A stretch of DNA of 64,000 nucleotides from Rhodococcus qingshengii JCM 15477 (GTDB taxonomy: Bacteria; Actinomycetota; Actinomycetes; Mycobacteriales; Mycobacteriaceae): contig NZ_CP096563.1 in the NCBI RefSeq assembly GCF_023221595.1, positions 2,958,501 through 3,022,500 on the forward strand, given 5' to 3'. Below are positions 1 to 9,355 of this stretch, in pieces. The notes under the pieces are model-generated. The model was not told the DNA's origin. It ran no database searches and was given only the letters and a program-made list of their open reading frames with translations. Position 1 is the first letter of the stretch. Every line of letters begins with the position of its first letter. The position numbers and the translations under genes were made by a program.

Positions 1-48
1 TTGCGGCGGCAATAACTACAGGAAAGCGCATCACAGGATTACGTCGCA

Positions 49-930
49 TCAGTCGAGCCTTACTGTCTTGATGTCGGTGGTCAGATTCGGCTTGCCGTCA
101 CCCTCTGGCGTCGATCCGCCGGCCGCGACCTTGTCCAAAGTGGCGAGCCCGGTTTCGTCGATCGTGCCGAAAACCGTGTACTGCGGGGGGAGTTGTGAGT
201 CGCCGTAGACGAGGAAGAACTGGCTGCCGTTGCTACCGGGTGCCCCGGTGTTGGCCATCGCAACCGTGCCGCGCGCGTAGGTGACGGGCTCCTGCGCTGC
301 CGGATCGGTGGTGGAATACGCCGTGGTGGGGAATTCGTTGTCGAAGCCGTAGCCCGGTCCGCCGGTGCCGGTGCCCGACGGGTCACCGCACTGCAGCACC
401 TGGAGCGAGGGGCTCGTCGTCATGCGGTGGCAGGTGGTGTCGTTGAAGTAGTCCTGCTGCGCCAAGCTCACGAAGCTGTTGACCGTGCACGGAGACTTCG
501 TTCCGTCGAGTGTGAGCCCGATGTTTCCCTGCGAGGTCTCGACGCTGATGCTCGGCGTCGCGTCCGGCGCGGTGGTGGGAATCCCGTCGGTACGAGGAGG
601 GTTATTGGCCTTGGACGCGGTAGCGCCGTCGGCTGGATACGAGCAGGAAACCGTGTCGGCCAGTGGCGTCGACAGACCGGCCGGCATTGCACCCGCGGTC
701 TGTGGCGTGAGGCTCGAGTCGTCGGCAGCAGTGTTGGTGGTGTTCGCGTCGTCGTCACTGCGATTGCTCAGCCAGATGAGTCCACCGACGACGCCGACTA
801 CGACGACCACGCCGAGCGCAGTTCCGGCTATCGTCATCTGCTTGCGCTTGCGGGCACGTTCTGCGCGACGTTCGAGCTGACGCTCGAGCTTGCGTTTCGC
901 CGCCTCGCGGCGTTGCTCGTTACTCGGCAC
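49..930 (-). CDS. ppiB: Membrane-anchored cyclophilin-type peptidyl-prolyl isomerase
   Basis: Catalyses cis-trans isomerisation of prolyl bonds, probably outside the cytoplasmic membrane. The 293-residue protein has a very basic N-terminus (residues 1-32), one membrane segment (about 33-55), a Ser/Thr/Asp-rich linker and a cyclophilin domain from about 125 to the end. Family marks seen are CHRM in the first half of the domain and SQFFLVYGDSQLPPQYTVFG near the C-terminus. Length and architecture match mycobacterial PpiB (Rv2582), which also lies next to an MBL-fold gene and hisS. It is divergent from the MBL-fold gene, with about 195 bp between the two starts. Confidence 0.9.
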   Translation of the reverse strand: MPSNEQRREAAKRKLERQLERRAERARKRKQMTIAGTALGVVVVVGVVGGLIWLSNRSDDDANTTNTAADDSSLTPQTAGAMPAGLSTPLADTVSCSYPADGATASKANNPPRTDGIPTTAPDATPSISVETSQGNIGLTLDGTKSPCTVNSFVSLAQQDYFNDTTCHRMTTSPSLQVLQCGDPSGTGTGGPGYGFDNEFPTTAYSTTDPAAQEPVTYARGTVAMANTGAPGSNGSQFFLVYGDSQLPPQYTVFGTIDETGLATLDKVAAGGSTPEGDGKPNLTTDIKTVRLD

Positions 931-1125
931 TGCTGTAGTCCTCCGTATCGCGGGTGGATCGTGGTCGGCCGGCCGAGCAACACCCTGGGGGTCGGCTTCG
1001 GCAAGCGGCTCTACTCGTCGTCAGAGTCTCCCATTGCAACCTGAGAACTTACTGGCGGGGCAGCAGCTTAGGCTGTAACCGACAGCGTGTTGTTCGTTTC
1101 CACCCTTCGAAGAGGAGTTGCCCCC

Positions 1126-1806
1126 GTGCTCGTCACTGGTTTTCCGGCCGGGATGTTCCAAACCAACTGCTACATACTCGCTCAGGACGACGCGTGCGAG
1201 TGCGTAGTCGTAGATCCGGGTCAGGATGCAGCTGAGCCGCTCTTCGAATATCTGGACTCCAAGGACATGTCGGTCACGGCGGTCCTCCTGACGCACGGTC
1301 ATCTCGATCACGTGTGGTCGGCCCGCGAGGTCTGTGAGCGGTATTCCGTACCCGCGTACATCCATCCCGAGGATCGCTACATGCTCAGCGATCCGGCACG
1401 GGGGATCGGCCCGACGATGAAGGAATTCATTCAAGGCATGACGTTCGTGGAGCCGGACGAGGTGATCGAACTGGCCGACGGAGACAAGATCACCGAGGCC
1501 GGAATGACGTTCGTCGTGGACCACACACCCGGGCACACGCAGGGATCGGTGGTGTTCCGCACCCAGGCGAACACCGAGAGCGGGCCCGTGGATTTGGCGT
1601 TCACCGGTGACACTCTGTTCCAGGGTTCCATCGGGCGCAGCGACCTGCCCGGCGGAAATCACGAGCAGTTGCTCGCTTCGATCGCCCGCAAGCTATTGGT
1701 ACTCGGTGACGAGACAGTGGTCCTGCCCGGGCATGGCGGAAACAGTTCGATCGGCGCCGAGCGAAGCTCGAATCCGTTTCTCGTTGGACTCAGCGCACAA
1801 GAATAA
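1126..1806 (+). CDS. MBL-fold metal-dependent hydrolase (glyoxalase II-like)
   Basis: Metallo-beta-lactamase-fold hydrolase of the hydroxyacylglutathione-hydrolase-like group (Rv2581c type). The metal motif HGHLDH follows LLT near residue 58, and further ligands are in the DHTPGHTQGS and FTGDTLF stretches. I chose the GTG at 1126 because AGAGGAG lies about 8 bp upstream; a longer frame back to 1087 would begin before that ribosome site. The resulting 226 residues are normal for the family. It is followed 15 bp later by hisS and is probably co-transcribed. The true substrate is unknown, since these bacteria use mycothiol rather than glutathione. Confidence 0.88.
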   Translation: MLVTGFPAGMFQTNCYILAQDDACECVVVDPGQDAAEPLFEYLDSKDMSVTAVLLTHGHLDHVWSAREVCERYSVPAYIHPEDRYMLSDPARGIGPTMKEFIQGMTFVEPDEVIELADGDKITEAGMTFVVDHTPGHTQGSVVFRTQANTESGPVDLAFTGDTLFQGSIGRSDLPGGNHEQLLASIARKLLVLGDETVVLPGHGGNSSIGAERSSNPFLVGLSAQE

Positions 1807-1821
1807 GGAAAAGTACCTCTC

Positions 1822-3093
1822 GTGAGTAAAGCCAGCACCTTCTCTGCACCCAAGGGCATTCCGGACTACGTTCCGCCGCAGTCAGCCGAATTCGTCGCCG
1901 TTCGTGACGGTTTGACGCGCGCCGCGAGGTTGGCCGGATACGGCCACATCGAATTGCCGATCTTCGAGGACACCGGCCTGTTCGCTCGCGGTGTCGGTGA
2001 GTCGACCGACGTCGTCAGCAAAGAGATGTACACATTCGCCGACCGCGGTGACCGTTCGGTGACGTTGCGTCCCGAGGGAACCGCCGGAGTCATGCGTGCG
2101 GTCATCGAGCACAGCCTCGATCGTGGACAGTTGCCGGTCAAGGTCAGTTACGCGGGCCCGTTCTTCCGCTACGAGCGCCCGCAGGCCGGTCGCTACCGCC
2201 AGTTGCAGCAGGTCGGCGTAGAAGCCATCGGGATCGACGACCCCGCGCTCGACGCGGAGGTCATCGCGATCGCCGACGCCGGATTCCGGTCGTTGGGGCT
2301 CGACGGCTTCCGCCTCGAAATCACCTCTCTCGGTGACGACACCTGCCGGCCGCAGTACCGCGAACTGCTGCAGGAGTTTCTCTTTGCACTCCCACTCGAC
2401 GAGGACACGCGTCGACGCGCCGAGATCAACCCGCTCCGCGTGCTCGACGACAAGCGCCCGGATGTACGCGAGATGACTGCGGGCGCACCGCTCATGCTCG
2501 ATCACCTGTCCGAGAGCTGCAAGGCGCACTTCGACGAGGTGCTAGCGCACCTGGACGCATTGGGCGTTCCGTACGTCGTCAACCCGCGCATGGTCCGCGG
2601 CCTCGACTACTACACCAAGACAACCTTCGAATTCGTGCACGACGGACTGGGTGCGCAGTCCGGAATCGGTGGTGGTGGTCGTTACGACGGTCTGATGGAA
2701 CAGCTGGGTGGACAGCCGCTCTCGGGCATCGGGTTCGGAATCGGCGTCGACCGCACGGTTCTCGCGCTCGAGGCCGAGGGCAAGTCCGTTGCGCCACCGG
2801 CGCGTGTCGACGTCTTCTGTGTACCGATGGGTGCCGAGGCGAAGGCGGCACTGGTGAAGATCGCACATCAGTTGCGTGCCAACGGAATTCGTGTCGACCT
2901 GGCATACGGAAACCGTGGCGTGAAGGGCTCGATGAAGGCAGCTGATCGTTCGGGTGCCGCGATCGCTTTGATTCTCGGCGAGCGTGAACTCGAAGAGGGC
3001 GTTGTCGTTGTCAAACAGTTGGCAACAGGTGAGCAGGAGACAGTGGCGCTCGACCAGGTTGTCGACAAGCTCGGGGAACTCGTTGAGCACTGA
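1822..3093 (+). CDS. hisS: Histidyl-tRNA synthetase
   Basis: Class II aminoacyl-tRNA synthetase that charges tRNA-His in the cytoplasm. The 423 residues are full length. Visible motifs are [11 protein letters not shown] (motif 2 region), the histidine-A signature [12 protein letters not shown], and a glycine-rich [11 protein letters not shown] before the C-terminal anticodon-binding domain. It starts with GTG, 15 bp after the MBL-fold gene, and its stop is overlapped by the TTG start of the next gene. Confidence 0.97.
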   Translation: MSKASTFSAPKGIPDYVPPQSAEFVAVRDGLTRAARLAGYGHIELPIFEDTGLFARGVGESTDVVSKEMYTFADRGDRSVTLRPEGTAGVMRAVIEHSLDRGQLPVKVSYAGPFFRYERPQAGRYRQLQQVGVEAIGIDDPALDAEVIAIADAGFRSLGLDGFRLEITSLGDDTCRPQYRELLQEFLFALPLDEDTRRRAEINPLRVLDDKRPDVREMTAGAPLMLDHLSESCKAHFDEVLAHLDALGVPYVVNPRMVRGLDYYTKTTFEFVHDGLGAQSGIGGGGRYDGLMEQLGGQPLSGIGFGIGVDRTVLALEAEGKSVAPPARVDVFCVPMGAEAKAALVKIAHQLRANGIRVDLAYGNRGVKGSMKAADRSGAAIALILGERELEEGVVVVKQLATGEQETVALDQVVDKLGELVEH

Positions 3094-3712
3094 GGCCGAA
3101 CCGGTTTCGCTCGATCTGGTTCCCGTGGCGTTGATCGCGCCGCGGCTGAAGAAGTTCGCCGTTGTTGTCGTGGTGTTCGGCGTGGTCGTCGGGTTGATCG
3201 TCAGTGTGTTCTCGACGGCGACCGTTGGAGTGATCGTCGGCGCCGTCATCGCGGTGCCGACGTCACTGGCGATCCTGATGACGCTGCGCCGGCACATCAC
3301 GTTGTACGGCAACAGAGTTCGTGCGCAAGCTGGTTTTCGAACCAACGTCGTCGACGTGGCCGAGGTACTCACGGCGGCATTGACGGTGAGATCCGGCCGG
3401 ATCAGCGAAGTCAGCTTGACGCTCGGCGACGGACGGTCCACCGTGCGGATCCCGCTCGCGCTGTATACCGCGGGGGGTGGGCGCGAGTTGGAGATCCTTG
3501 CACTCCGCAAGCTCGCGGACGCGCTGGCGGCCAGCGAGTTGGTACCGGCTGCCGCGTTGTCCTCGGTGCTGATCGAACAGTTGCGTGCCGAAGCCCGCGG
3601 CGCCGGACTCGCCGAGCGTCCGCTCTACCGCGCCGTCGAACTCGTGACGGCGGAGGGACGAGTGCCGAGAACCACACTGACAGACCACGAAGTGGCCGGT
3701 TTACTCGACTAG
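3083..3712 (+). CDS. Small membrane protein, unknown function
   Basis: Unrecognised protein of 209 residues. Two hydrophobic segments (about 24-45 and 48-68) are separated by a very short turn and followed by a soluble domain of about 140 residues ending in a helical region. The frame extends upstream into hisS, but the TTG at 3083, which overlaps the hisS stop by 11 bp, is the most economical start; this choice is inferred. Translational coupling to hisS is likely. No catalytic motif is visible. Confidence 0.65.
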   Translation: MSTEAEPVSLDLVPVALIAPRLKKFAVVVVVFGVVVGLIVSVFSTATVGVIVGAVIAVPTSLAILMTLRRHITLYGNRVRAQAGFRTNVVDVAEVLTAALTVRSGRISEVSLTLGDGRSTVRIPLALYTAGGGRELEILALRKLADALAASELVPAAALSSVLIEQLRAEARGAGLAERPLYRAVELVTAEGRVPRTTLTDHEVAGLLD

Positions 3713-3778
3713 CGTGGAAACCGTTCTTACAGCGTTGTAGAACGGACAGTCGTGAAAACGGCAGGTGAGGAGTCGGCA

Positions 3779-4768
3779 ATGAGTATTGCGCCCGTAACCG
3801 TCACGGTAACCGGAGCGTCGGGTCAGATCGCATACGGAATGCTTTTCCGCATAGCTGCGGGGGAGATGCTCGGCGCTGACGTCCCGATCAAACTTCGACT
3901 GCTCGAGATTCCTGCCGCCGTGTCCGCTGCCGAAGGCGTTGCGATGGAACTCGAAGACGGCGCATTTCCGTTGCTGAGCTCCATCGACATCACCGACGAT
4001 CCCGATGTCGCCTTCTCCGGCGCGAACGTCGGGATGCTGGTCGGCGCACGTCCGCGGAGCAAGGGGATGGAGCGTGCCGACTTGCTGAGTGCGAACGGCG
4101 CGATTTTCACAGCGCACGGGAAGGCGATCAACAACAACGCAGCCTCGGACGTCAAGGTGCTGGTCGTGGGAAATCCGGCCAACACCAACGCGCTGATCGC
4201 GATGAACAATGCACCGGATGTACCCGATACTCGGTTCAGTGCACTGACGCGTCTCGACCACAACCGAGCGATCGCGCAGGTGGTGAAGAAGACCGGGGTT
4301 CGTGCGTCGTCGGTGCGCAAGGTGTCCGTCTGGGGAAACCATTCGGCGACGCAGTACCCGGACCTGTCCCACGCGACTGTCGCAGGTGAGCCTGCACTCG
4401 CGGTGATCGACGACCGCGACTGGGTGGAGAACGATTTCATCCCGACTGTGCAGGTGCGAGGCACCGCCATCATCGCTGCGCGTGGATCGTCCTCTGCGGC
4501 GAGTGCGGCCAGCGCGTCGATCGACCACGTCCGCGACTGGGTGATCGGTACCGCCGAGGACGACTGGGTATCCATGGCCGTCTGTTCGGACGGTTCCTAC
4601 GGAGTGCCCGAAGGATTGATCTCTTCCTTCCCGGTGACCTGTGCCGATGGCGAGTTCGCTATCGTTCCCGACCTCGCGATCGACGACTTCTCACGCGAAC
4701 GGATCGACCTGTCCGTCAGCGAACTGGAGCAGGAGCGTGCGGCGGTGCGGGAGTTGGGCTTCGTCTGA
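3779..4768 (+). CDS. mdh: Malate dehydrogenase
   Basis: Interconverts malate and oxaloacetate in the TCA cycle, in the cytoplasm. The 329 residues match the usual length. The Rossmann start [22 protein letters not shown], the acidic cofactor stretch LLEIP with downstream [11 protein letters not shown], and the catalytic region VWGNHS identify the actinobacterial-type enzyme. The ATG at 3779 follows GGTGAGGAGT at a good distance. It stands alone and converges on the T7SS-partner gene 12 bp away. Confidence 0.96.
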   Translation: MSIAPVTVTVTGASGQIAYGMLFRIAAGEMLGADVPIKLRLLEIPAAVSAAEGVAMELEDGAFPLLSSIDITDDPDVAFSGANVGMLVGARPRSKGMERADLLSANGAIFTAHGKAINNNAASDVKVLVVGNPANTNALIAMNNAPDVPDTRFSALTRLDHNRAIAQVVKKTGVRASSVRKVSVWGNHSATQYPDLSHATVAGEPALAVIDDRDWVENDFIPTVQVRGTAIIAARGSSSAASAASASIDHVRDWVIGTAEDDWVSMAVCSDGSYGVPEGLISSFPVTCADGEFAIVPDLAIDDFSRERIDLSVSELEQERAAVRELGFV

Positions 4769-4780
4769 GGTTTGTCTTGA

Positions 4781-6016
4781 TCAGAGATCTCGGAACAGGT
4801 ACTGATCGGGATCGTCAGCCCCGAGCACGGGCGGCGACACCATCGGCAGATCGTCGACCATCGAATTCTCGTCGCCGGCGGTGACGAGATACCTCGGGGT
4901 AGTGCGTGGCGACTCGTCGTCCCGAGATCCGCGGGGTCCACCGCCCAGCATGCCGCCCGGCGACATGCCGCTACTGCCGACTGTCGACGATGGTGCACCC
5001 AGGCCGGGCGTTGCTACCGGAACCGGTTGAACTGCAGCAACTCCCGCTGCACCCCTCACCATTCCGCCGGTAGTGCCACCGCTTCCGCTCACCCATGCTC
5101 CGCCAGAGCTTGCCGTCGCACTGGGTGACGGCGACGCGCCGGCTGCGAGTGACGTCGACGGATTGCCTGCGCCCCACAGCTTGTCGACGCCGGTCGGAAG
5201 CCCGGCGCCGGCCTGTGCAGCCGAGGTTCGAACAGCCTCGGTGCCTGGCTGAGTGGAGTCCGGGTGGGTGGAGTACGGCGCATCACCGGCATCGGTTGAG
5301 GCAGAAAGAGGTTGGGCGATCTGACGGGCGGCGTTGTTGATTGCCTCCGCACTGACCAGGTTGGAGAGTGCCTCACTGGTCGGTGGGGTCGGCACGGGGA
5401 TCGGTCCGGCAAGGGCGTTCATGGCTGCGGTGTGCCCGAGCATCTCCCCACGCGTCCGAGTCACCGCCGCGACGGCTGCCTGCATGTGTTCAGCTGCCGA
5501 GGCAAGCAACATCGCCTGTCCTGGTGGTGTCCACGCGATGGGCGCGGCAGCTGCAACCGTGGTGGCGAAGGACTGCGCGATTGCCGCGAGATTCGCGTTG
5601 CCTCGCTGCACCGATTCCGCGGCGGCGGCAGCAGTTTTCGATATCGCGGTTCCGCGTTCGCTCAATTCTGCGCCGCTGTTCTGGGCGGATCGCGACAGTT
5701 CGGTCGCGGCGTCACTGCCGGTGCTGTTCCAGGTCTGGCCCACGTCGGCGACCGCGCTTCGGGACAGTCCCATGGCGTGGTCGATGAGAGTGGACGCCTG
5801 ATCGAAGATGCCGACGGGATCGATGCCCGCAAAAGTGCCTGTGCCGAGACTCTTCCCGAGTTCGATCAAGGGCGCGAACAGATCTTCGATTCCGGGGAGT
5901 GCCGGTACCGGTATGCCGGCGAGCATCGATTCGACCACATTGTTCGGCAGTACCGGGGCAGGAGCGCCACCGTGAAGGAATTCGATGACGGTCGTCGAGT
6001 CGTCTTCGGTGCTCAC
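4781..6016 (-). CDS. Alanine/proline-rich T7SS-associated (Esp/PPE-like) protein
   Basis: 411 residues. The N-terminal half (about 1-215) is predicted mostly helical, with one WNS tripeptide in QTWNSTGSDAATELS that resembles the WXG turn of ESX proteins. The C-terminal half is low-complexity Pro/Gly/Ser/Ala. There is no signal peptide. Its GTG start overlaps the stop of the upstream EspC-like gene by 4 bp (GTGA), so the two are translationally coupled. The arrangement recalls the mycobacterial EspC/EspA and EspF/EspE pairs, in which a small ESX target is encoded next to a larger partner. The role as a secreted partner is inferred from context. Confidence 0.6.
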   Translation of the reverse strand: MSTEDDSTTVIEFLHGGAPAPVLPNNVVESMLAGIPVPALPGIEDLFAPLIELGKSLGTGTFAGIDPVGIFDQASTLIDHAMGLSRSAVADVGQTWNSTGSDAATELSRSAQNSGAELSERGTAISKTAAAAAESVQRGNANLAAIAQSFATTVAAAAPIAWTPPGQAMLLASAAEHMQAAVAAVTRTRGEMLGHTAAMNALAGPIPVPTPPTSEALSNLVSAEAINNAARQIAQPLSASTDAGDAPYSTHPDSTQPGTEAVRTSAAQAGAGLPTGVDKLWGAGNPSTSLAAGASPSPSATASSGGAWVSGSGGTTGGMVRGAAGVAAVQPVPVATPGLGAPSSTVGSSGMSPGGMLGGGPRGSRDDESPRTTPRYLVTAGDENSMVDDLPMVSPPVLGADDPDQYLFRDL

Positions 6017-6342
6017 GCGGTCGCGCCCGTCGATCCGGCCGCAGCGGTCAGATCTGTTGCGATTGCATGATCTGTGGTGTCGTAGGCCTGCGCGGCTGCA
6101 CCGGCCGTCGCGGCGTTGCCGGCGTAGAACCTGGCGAGTGCTGCAACATCTTTGGTGTGTGTGGCCTGAGCGCGCGCGAATGCTTCGAGAAATTCGATCC
6201 CGACGGGGCCCACGGCCGGTGCGACTGCTGCGATGTTTGCACCCAGATCGACGGCGGCGGCCTGCGCGATGCGTCCTGCCGCTTCGGTCGACGTCGAGCC
6301 GTACTTTCGGATGCCGTCAGTGGCGACCGTCAATTCGCTCAT
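6013..6342 (-). CDS. EspC/DUF2580-like type VII secretion target
   Basis: Small helical protein of 109 residues resembling the EspC family (DUF2580). The C-terminal helix contains Y87-D-T-T-D91, a match to the YxxxD/E ESX export signal. There is no Sec signal or membrane segment. Two adjacent ATG codons are possible starts; the second (6342) is better placed behind a G6 run acting as ribosome site. The gene overlaps its larger partner by 4 bp. No ESX secretion machinery is encoded in this window. Confidence 0.7.
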   Translation of the reverse strand: MSELTVATDGIRKYGSTSTEAAGRIAQAAAVDLGANIAAVAPAVGPVGIEFLEAFARAQATHTKDVAALARFYAGNAATAGAAAQAYDTTDHAIATDLTAAAGSTGATA

Positions 6343-6515
6343 CATTACCCCCCAGTTGGTAAGCGTCGTGAGAACTTTAGCGGACCACTGTGGGCCCTTA
6401 CAGGGAGACGACGCGACCTACTCAGTGGTTCCGGACAACCTGGACGAAGTGGCAGAGATTACATTCGGCTCCGGTGTTGGTATTGCGAGTGCGATCGATT
6501 TGGCACACTCGAACC

Positions 6516-7304
6516 ATGCGAACCGCTTCGGACGTCATCCTCCGACTCACGTCCGATCCAGCTCGCTGTGGACTGGTGATGGATTTCGACGGCGTGCTTG
6601 CACCCATCGTCGACGATCCGTCGGCGAGTGCGCTACTGCCCGGCGCCGAAGACGTGCTTGCGACCCTGGCCGAGCATCTCGGTGTTGTCGGCTTGCTCTC
6701 GGGACGGCCTGTGTCGTTCTTGCGAGAGCGGCTCAGCTTGAATTCCGTTGTGCTCATGGGTTCCTACGGCGTCGAGACCTGGACGGACGACGGAATCCAC
6801 GTGCTTCCGGCCGTCGCGGCGTTCAGTGATGCTGTCGCCGAAGCAGAAGCCGAATTGCGACGCTTGTTCGACTCTCCGGCAGTTCCTGGCATCCATGTCG
6901 AGAGCAAAGGCCTTGCGGTGGCCGTGCATTGGCGTCGGGCCGCGGATCGTGCGGTCGCGCAGCGCCTGGTGGAAGCAGCGACGACAGAAATCGCGAGCCG
7001 GACCGGGTTGCGGCGTGAGCCCGGCAAGTTGGTCGAGGAATTGCGCCCACCAGTTGAGGAGGACAAGGGGACAGGCCTCCTTCGCGCGATCGCGGCCGCA
7101 GGGGTCGACGTCGTCGCGTACGCGGGCGACGACCGGGGTGACCTACCGGCCTTTGCCGCTGTCCTTGCCTCGGGTGGAGAAGCGTTGGTGGTCAAGGGCG
7201 ACGACATCGCACCGGAAGTGGCTGCTGTCGACGGCGTCCAGTTCGACGGCCCGCAGGCATTCCTCGATTGGATGAAAGAGCTTGCCGCGCAACTGGAACG
7301 CTGA
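6516..7304 (+). CDS. otsB: Trehalose-6-phosphate phosphatase
   Basis: HAD-superfamily phosphatase that removes phosphate from trehalose 6-phosphate in trehalose synthesis. Motif I is DFDGVLAPIVDD (nucleophile Asp first), motif II is LSGRP, and the motif III lysine lies in PGKLVEELRP followed by DKGTGLL. Motif IV is GDDRGDLPAF, which varies from the common GDDxTDExAF. I took the ATG at 6516 (262 residues), because upstream codons in the same frame encode nothing family-like. It faces away from the EspC-like gene and converges on the ABC transporter, with a hairpin between. Confidence 0.88.
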   Translation: MRTASDVILRLTSDPARCGLVMDFDGVLAPIVDDPSASALLPGAEDVLATLAEHLGVVGLLSGRPVSFLRERLSLNSVVLMGSYGVETWTDDGIHVLPAVAAFSDAVAEAEAELRRLFDSPAVPGIHVESKGLAVAVHWRRAADRAVAQRLVEAATTEIASRTGLRREPGKLVEELRPPVEEDKGTGLLRAIAAAGVDVVAYAGDDRGDLPAFAAVLASGGEALVVKGDDIAPEVAAVDGVQFDGPQAFLDWMKELAAQLER

Positions 7305-7444
7305 CGCGTAAGGTCAGTCCGCCAGGAACTCGACCAGGTCTTATTTCGAGGTGCCGCGTCCGCGGGGCAGAGTGACGCGAACCCGCGCGTGCCCTGTCCT
7401 GTTCCTTGGCGTGATCGACAAGCGCTGCGGGTTCTGTCAACGCG

Positions 7445-7483
7445 AAACTGGCCGCACCGGAAGGGCTCCGGTGCGGCCAGTTT
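7445..7483. terminator. Bidirectional hairpin terminator
   Basis: Perfect 16-bp inverted repeat around a 7-base loop (arms 7445-7460 and 7468-7483), with T residues on one side and A residues on the other. It lies between the convergent otsB and ABC-permease genes and can serve both. Confidence 0.8.
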
Positions 7484-7508
7484 TGGTCTTGGTCGGTTTG
7501 CGACTCGG

Positions 7509-8300
7509 TCAGGCGTCGCGCTTGTTGACGACGGCGATGCTGATTCCGAATATCACCAGCACAAACGCTGCGAAGTAGAACAAGCTTCCCCAAGGGCCCC
7601 AATGGAAATTGGTGCTCGAACCCGAAGAGAGGAAGTGGTCGGCGTTGGCGAACGGGAGGAACGGTGTGACGTTTCTGCCGAAGGATCCGAACATGCCGAA
7701 CAGGCTCTCGATGAGCAGTGGCCACAGCAGCAGTAGTGCAATGGCGCCGGCGGACTGACGAAGGAGTGCTCCGACGGCGATGGCAAGGGCGACGCAGAGG
7801 AACGCGAAGATCGGTACGCCGTAAACGGCACGCCAGGCATCGGCGTTGTCCAGTGCCAGATTGGTGGAACCTTCAGAGCCTGCCGCAGCTTTGGTGATGA
7901 ATACCGCGCCGAGCATGAGAACGAAGGACAGTACCGCGCCGAAAGCCCCGATCAGGCCGGCTTTGGCGATCAGAACCGAAGCCCGACTCGGGATGGCCTG
8001 GAAGGTGGTACGGATGATGCCGAAGCGGTACTCGCTGGTGATCGCGAGCGCCGCCATGATCATCAGGACCATGACGCCGAATCCGGATACTCCTAGCCCC
8101 GCGTCGTTGAACGTGGGGAGGAATTTCTCGAAATCAGGAGTTCCTGATGCGGCTTCGTCGTTGTACGCCTGAATGCTCGAACTCGACGAACGCCCGATCA
8201 TCCAGGCGACGCCCAACCCTAGGACGATGATTGTGATCGTGCACCACAGCGGCGACTTGGTCGTGGTGATCTTGATACGTTCAGCACTGAGAACAGCCAT
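7509..8300 (-). CDS. ABC-2 type transporter permease
   Basis: Membrane subunit of 263 residues with about six hydrophobic helices: one near residue 20-38, four central ones, and a last one near 235-255. A lysine/arginine-rich cytoplasmic N-terminus contains SAERIKITTTKSPLW, typical of ABC-2 permeases of small-molecule exporters. Its ATG overlaps the upstream ATPase stop by one base, so the two form a transporter operon. The substrate is unknown. Confidence 0.82.
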   Translation of the reverse strand: MAVLSAERIKITTTKSPLWCTITIIVLGLGVAWMIGRSSSSSIQAYNDEAASGTPDFEKFLPTFNDAGLGVSGFGVMVLMIMAALAITSEYRFGIIRTTFQAIPSRASVLIAKAGLIGAFGAVLSFVLMLGAVFITKAAAGSEGSTNLALDNADAWRAVYGVPIFAFLCVALAIAVGALLRQSAGAIALLLLWPLLIESLFGMFGSFGRNVTPFLPFANADHFLSSGSSTNFHWGPWGSLFYFAAFVLVIFGISIAVVNKRDA

Positions 8301-9274
8301 TACAGTGCACCTCCCATAGCGTGCTGTGTGTTTGCGTGGTGGGTTCCGGCGCCCGGATCGATACCGGATGCGTGGTACTGGACATCGTCCCCGGTCAACT
8401 TCATGAACGCATCCTCGAGCGATCCCTGCACAGAAGCTAACTCGTGCAACACGATTCCCTGCGAACCAGCCAAACCACCGATCACATCGGTGGTCGAATC
8501 CACGACCACCAACACCGGCTCCGATCCTGAATGTTCCTCGCGGACAGTCAGTCCCTGGGCAGTCAATGCGGCATGGAGAGCGTCCAATTGTGGGCTGCGC
8601 ACGCGCACCGTCGACTCCGACGAACGATCCACGAACTCCGCGACCGTCGAATCCGAAATCAACCGACCCCGACCGATCACCACCAACTGCTCCGCCGTGA
8701 GCGCCATCTCCGACAGAAGGTGACTCGACACCAACACCGTGCGGCCCTCGGCCGCCAACCGCTGCATGAACTTACGAATCCAGACGATGCCCTCCGGATC
8801 GAGACCGTTGACCGGCTCGTCGAACAACAACACCTTCGGATCCCCCAACAGCGCACCCGCCAACCCCAGACGCTGCGACATACCGAGCGAGAACCCGCCG
8901 GCCTTCTTGCCCGCCACCTCGGACAATCCGACCAACCCGAGCACCTCGTCGACGCGGGACTTCGGGATCCCGTTCGAAGCAGCCATCCACTGCAGATGCG
9001 CCCGCGCACTGCGATTGGGGTGCACCCACTTCGCATCCAACAACGCACCCACCGTCCGCAACGGCGTCTTGAGCTCCCGGTACGGCTTGCCCTCGATCAA
9101 CGCCGCACCCGACGTCGGCTGATCCAAACCCAGGATCATCCGCATCGTCGTCGACTTGCCTGCACCGTTCGGGCCCAGGAAGCCCGTCACGATGCCCGGC
9201 TTGACCGTGAACGACAAATCGTCCACCGCTTTCGTCGGTCCGTAAACCTTGGTCAATCCCCTCAGTTCAATCAT
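8300..9274 (-). CDS. ABC transporter ATP-binding protein
   Basis: ATPase of an ABC-2 exporter, 324 residues. Walker A is GPNGAGKSTT, the signature is FSLGMSQRL, Walker B is VLLFDEPVNGLDPEG, and the H-loop is in VSSHLLSEM. The C-terminal about 90 residues are the extension common in drug/bacteriocin-type exporter ATPases. It is the first gene of the pair with the permease. No two-component system flanks it, so induction by an antimicrobial cannot be argued from context. Confidence 0.88.
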   Translation of the reverse strand: MIELRGLTKVYGPTKAVDDLSFTVKPGIVTGFLGPNGAGKSTTMRMILGLDQPTSGAALIEGKPYRELKTPLRTVGALLDAKWVHPNRSARAHLQWMAASNGIPKSRVDEVLGLVGLSEVAGKKAGGFSLGMSQRLGLAGALLGDPKVLLFDEPVNGLDPEGIVWIRKFMQRLAAEGRTVLVSSHLLSEMALTAEQLVVIGRGRLISDSTVAEFVDRSSESTVRVRSPQLDALHAALTAQGLTVREEHSGSEPVLVVVDSTTDVIGGLAGSQGIVLHELASVQGSLEDAFMKLTGDDVQYHASGIDPGAGTHHANTQHAMGGAL

Positions 9275-9355
9275 GAGGAGAACTGTGCCCTACCGGCACT
9301 GACCAGCACATCGGTCCCGAGGATGACATGAACCCTGAGATGTGAATACGGCAGT

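Noticed and set aside
3779..4528. Long minus-strand frames opposite mdh and other GC-rich genes
   Set aside because: They mirror codon-position GC bias, are Arg/Ser/Pro rich and have no motifs; treated as shadows.
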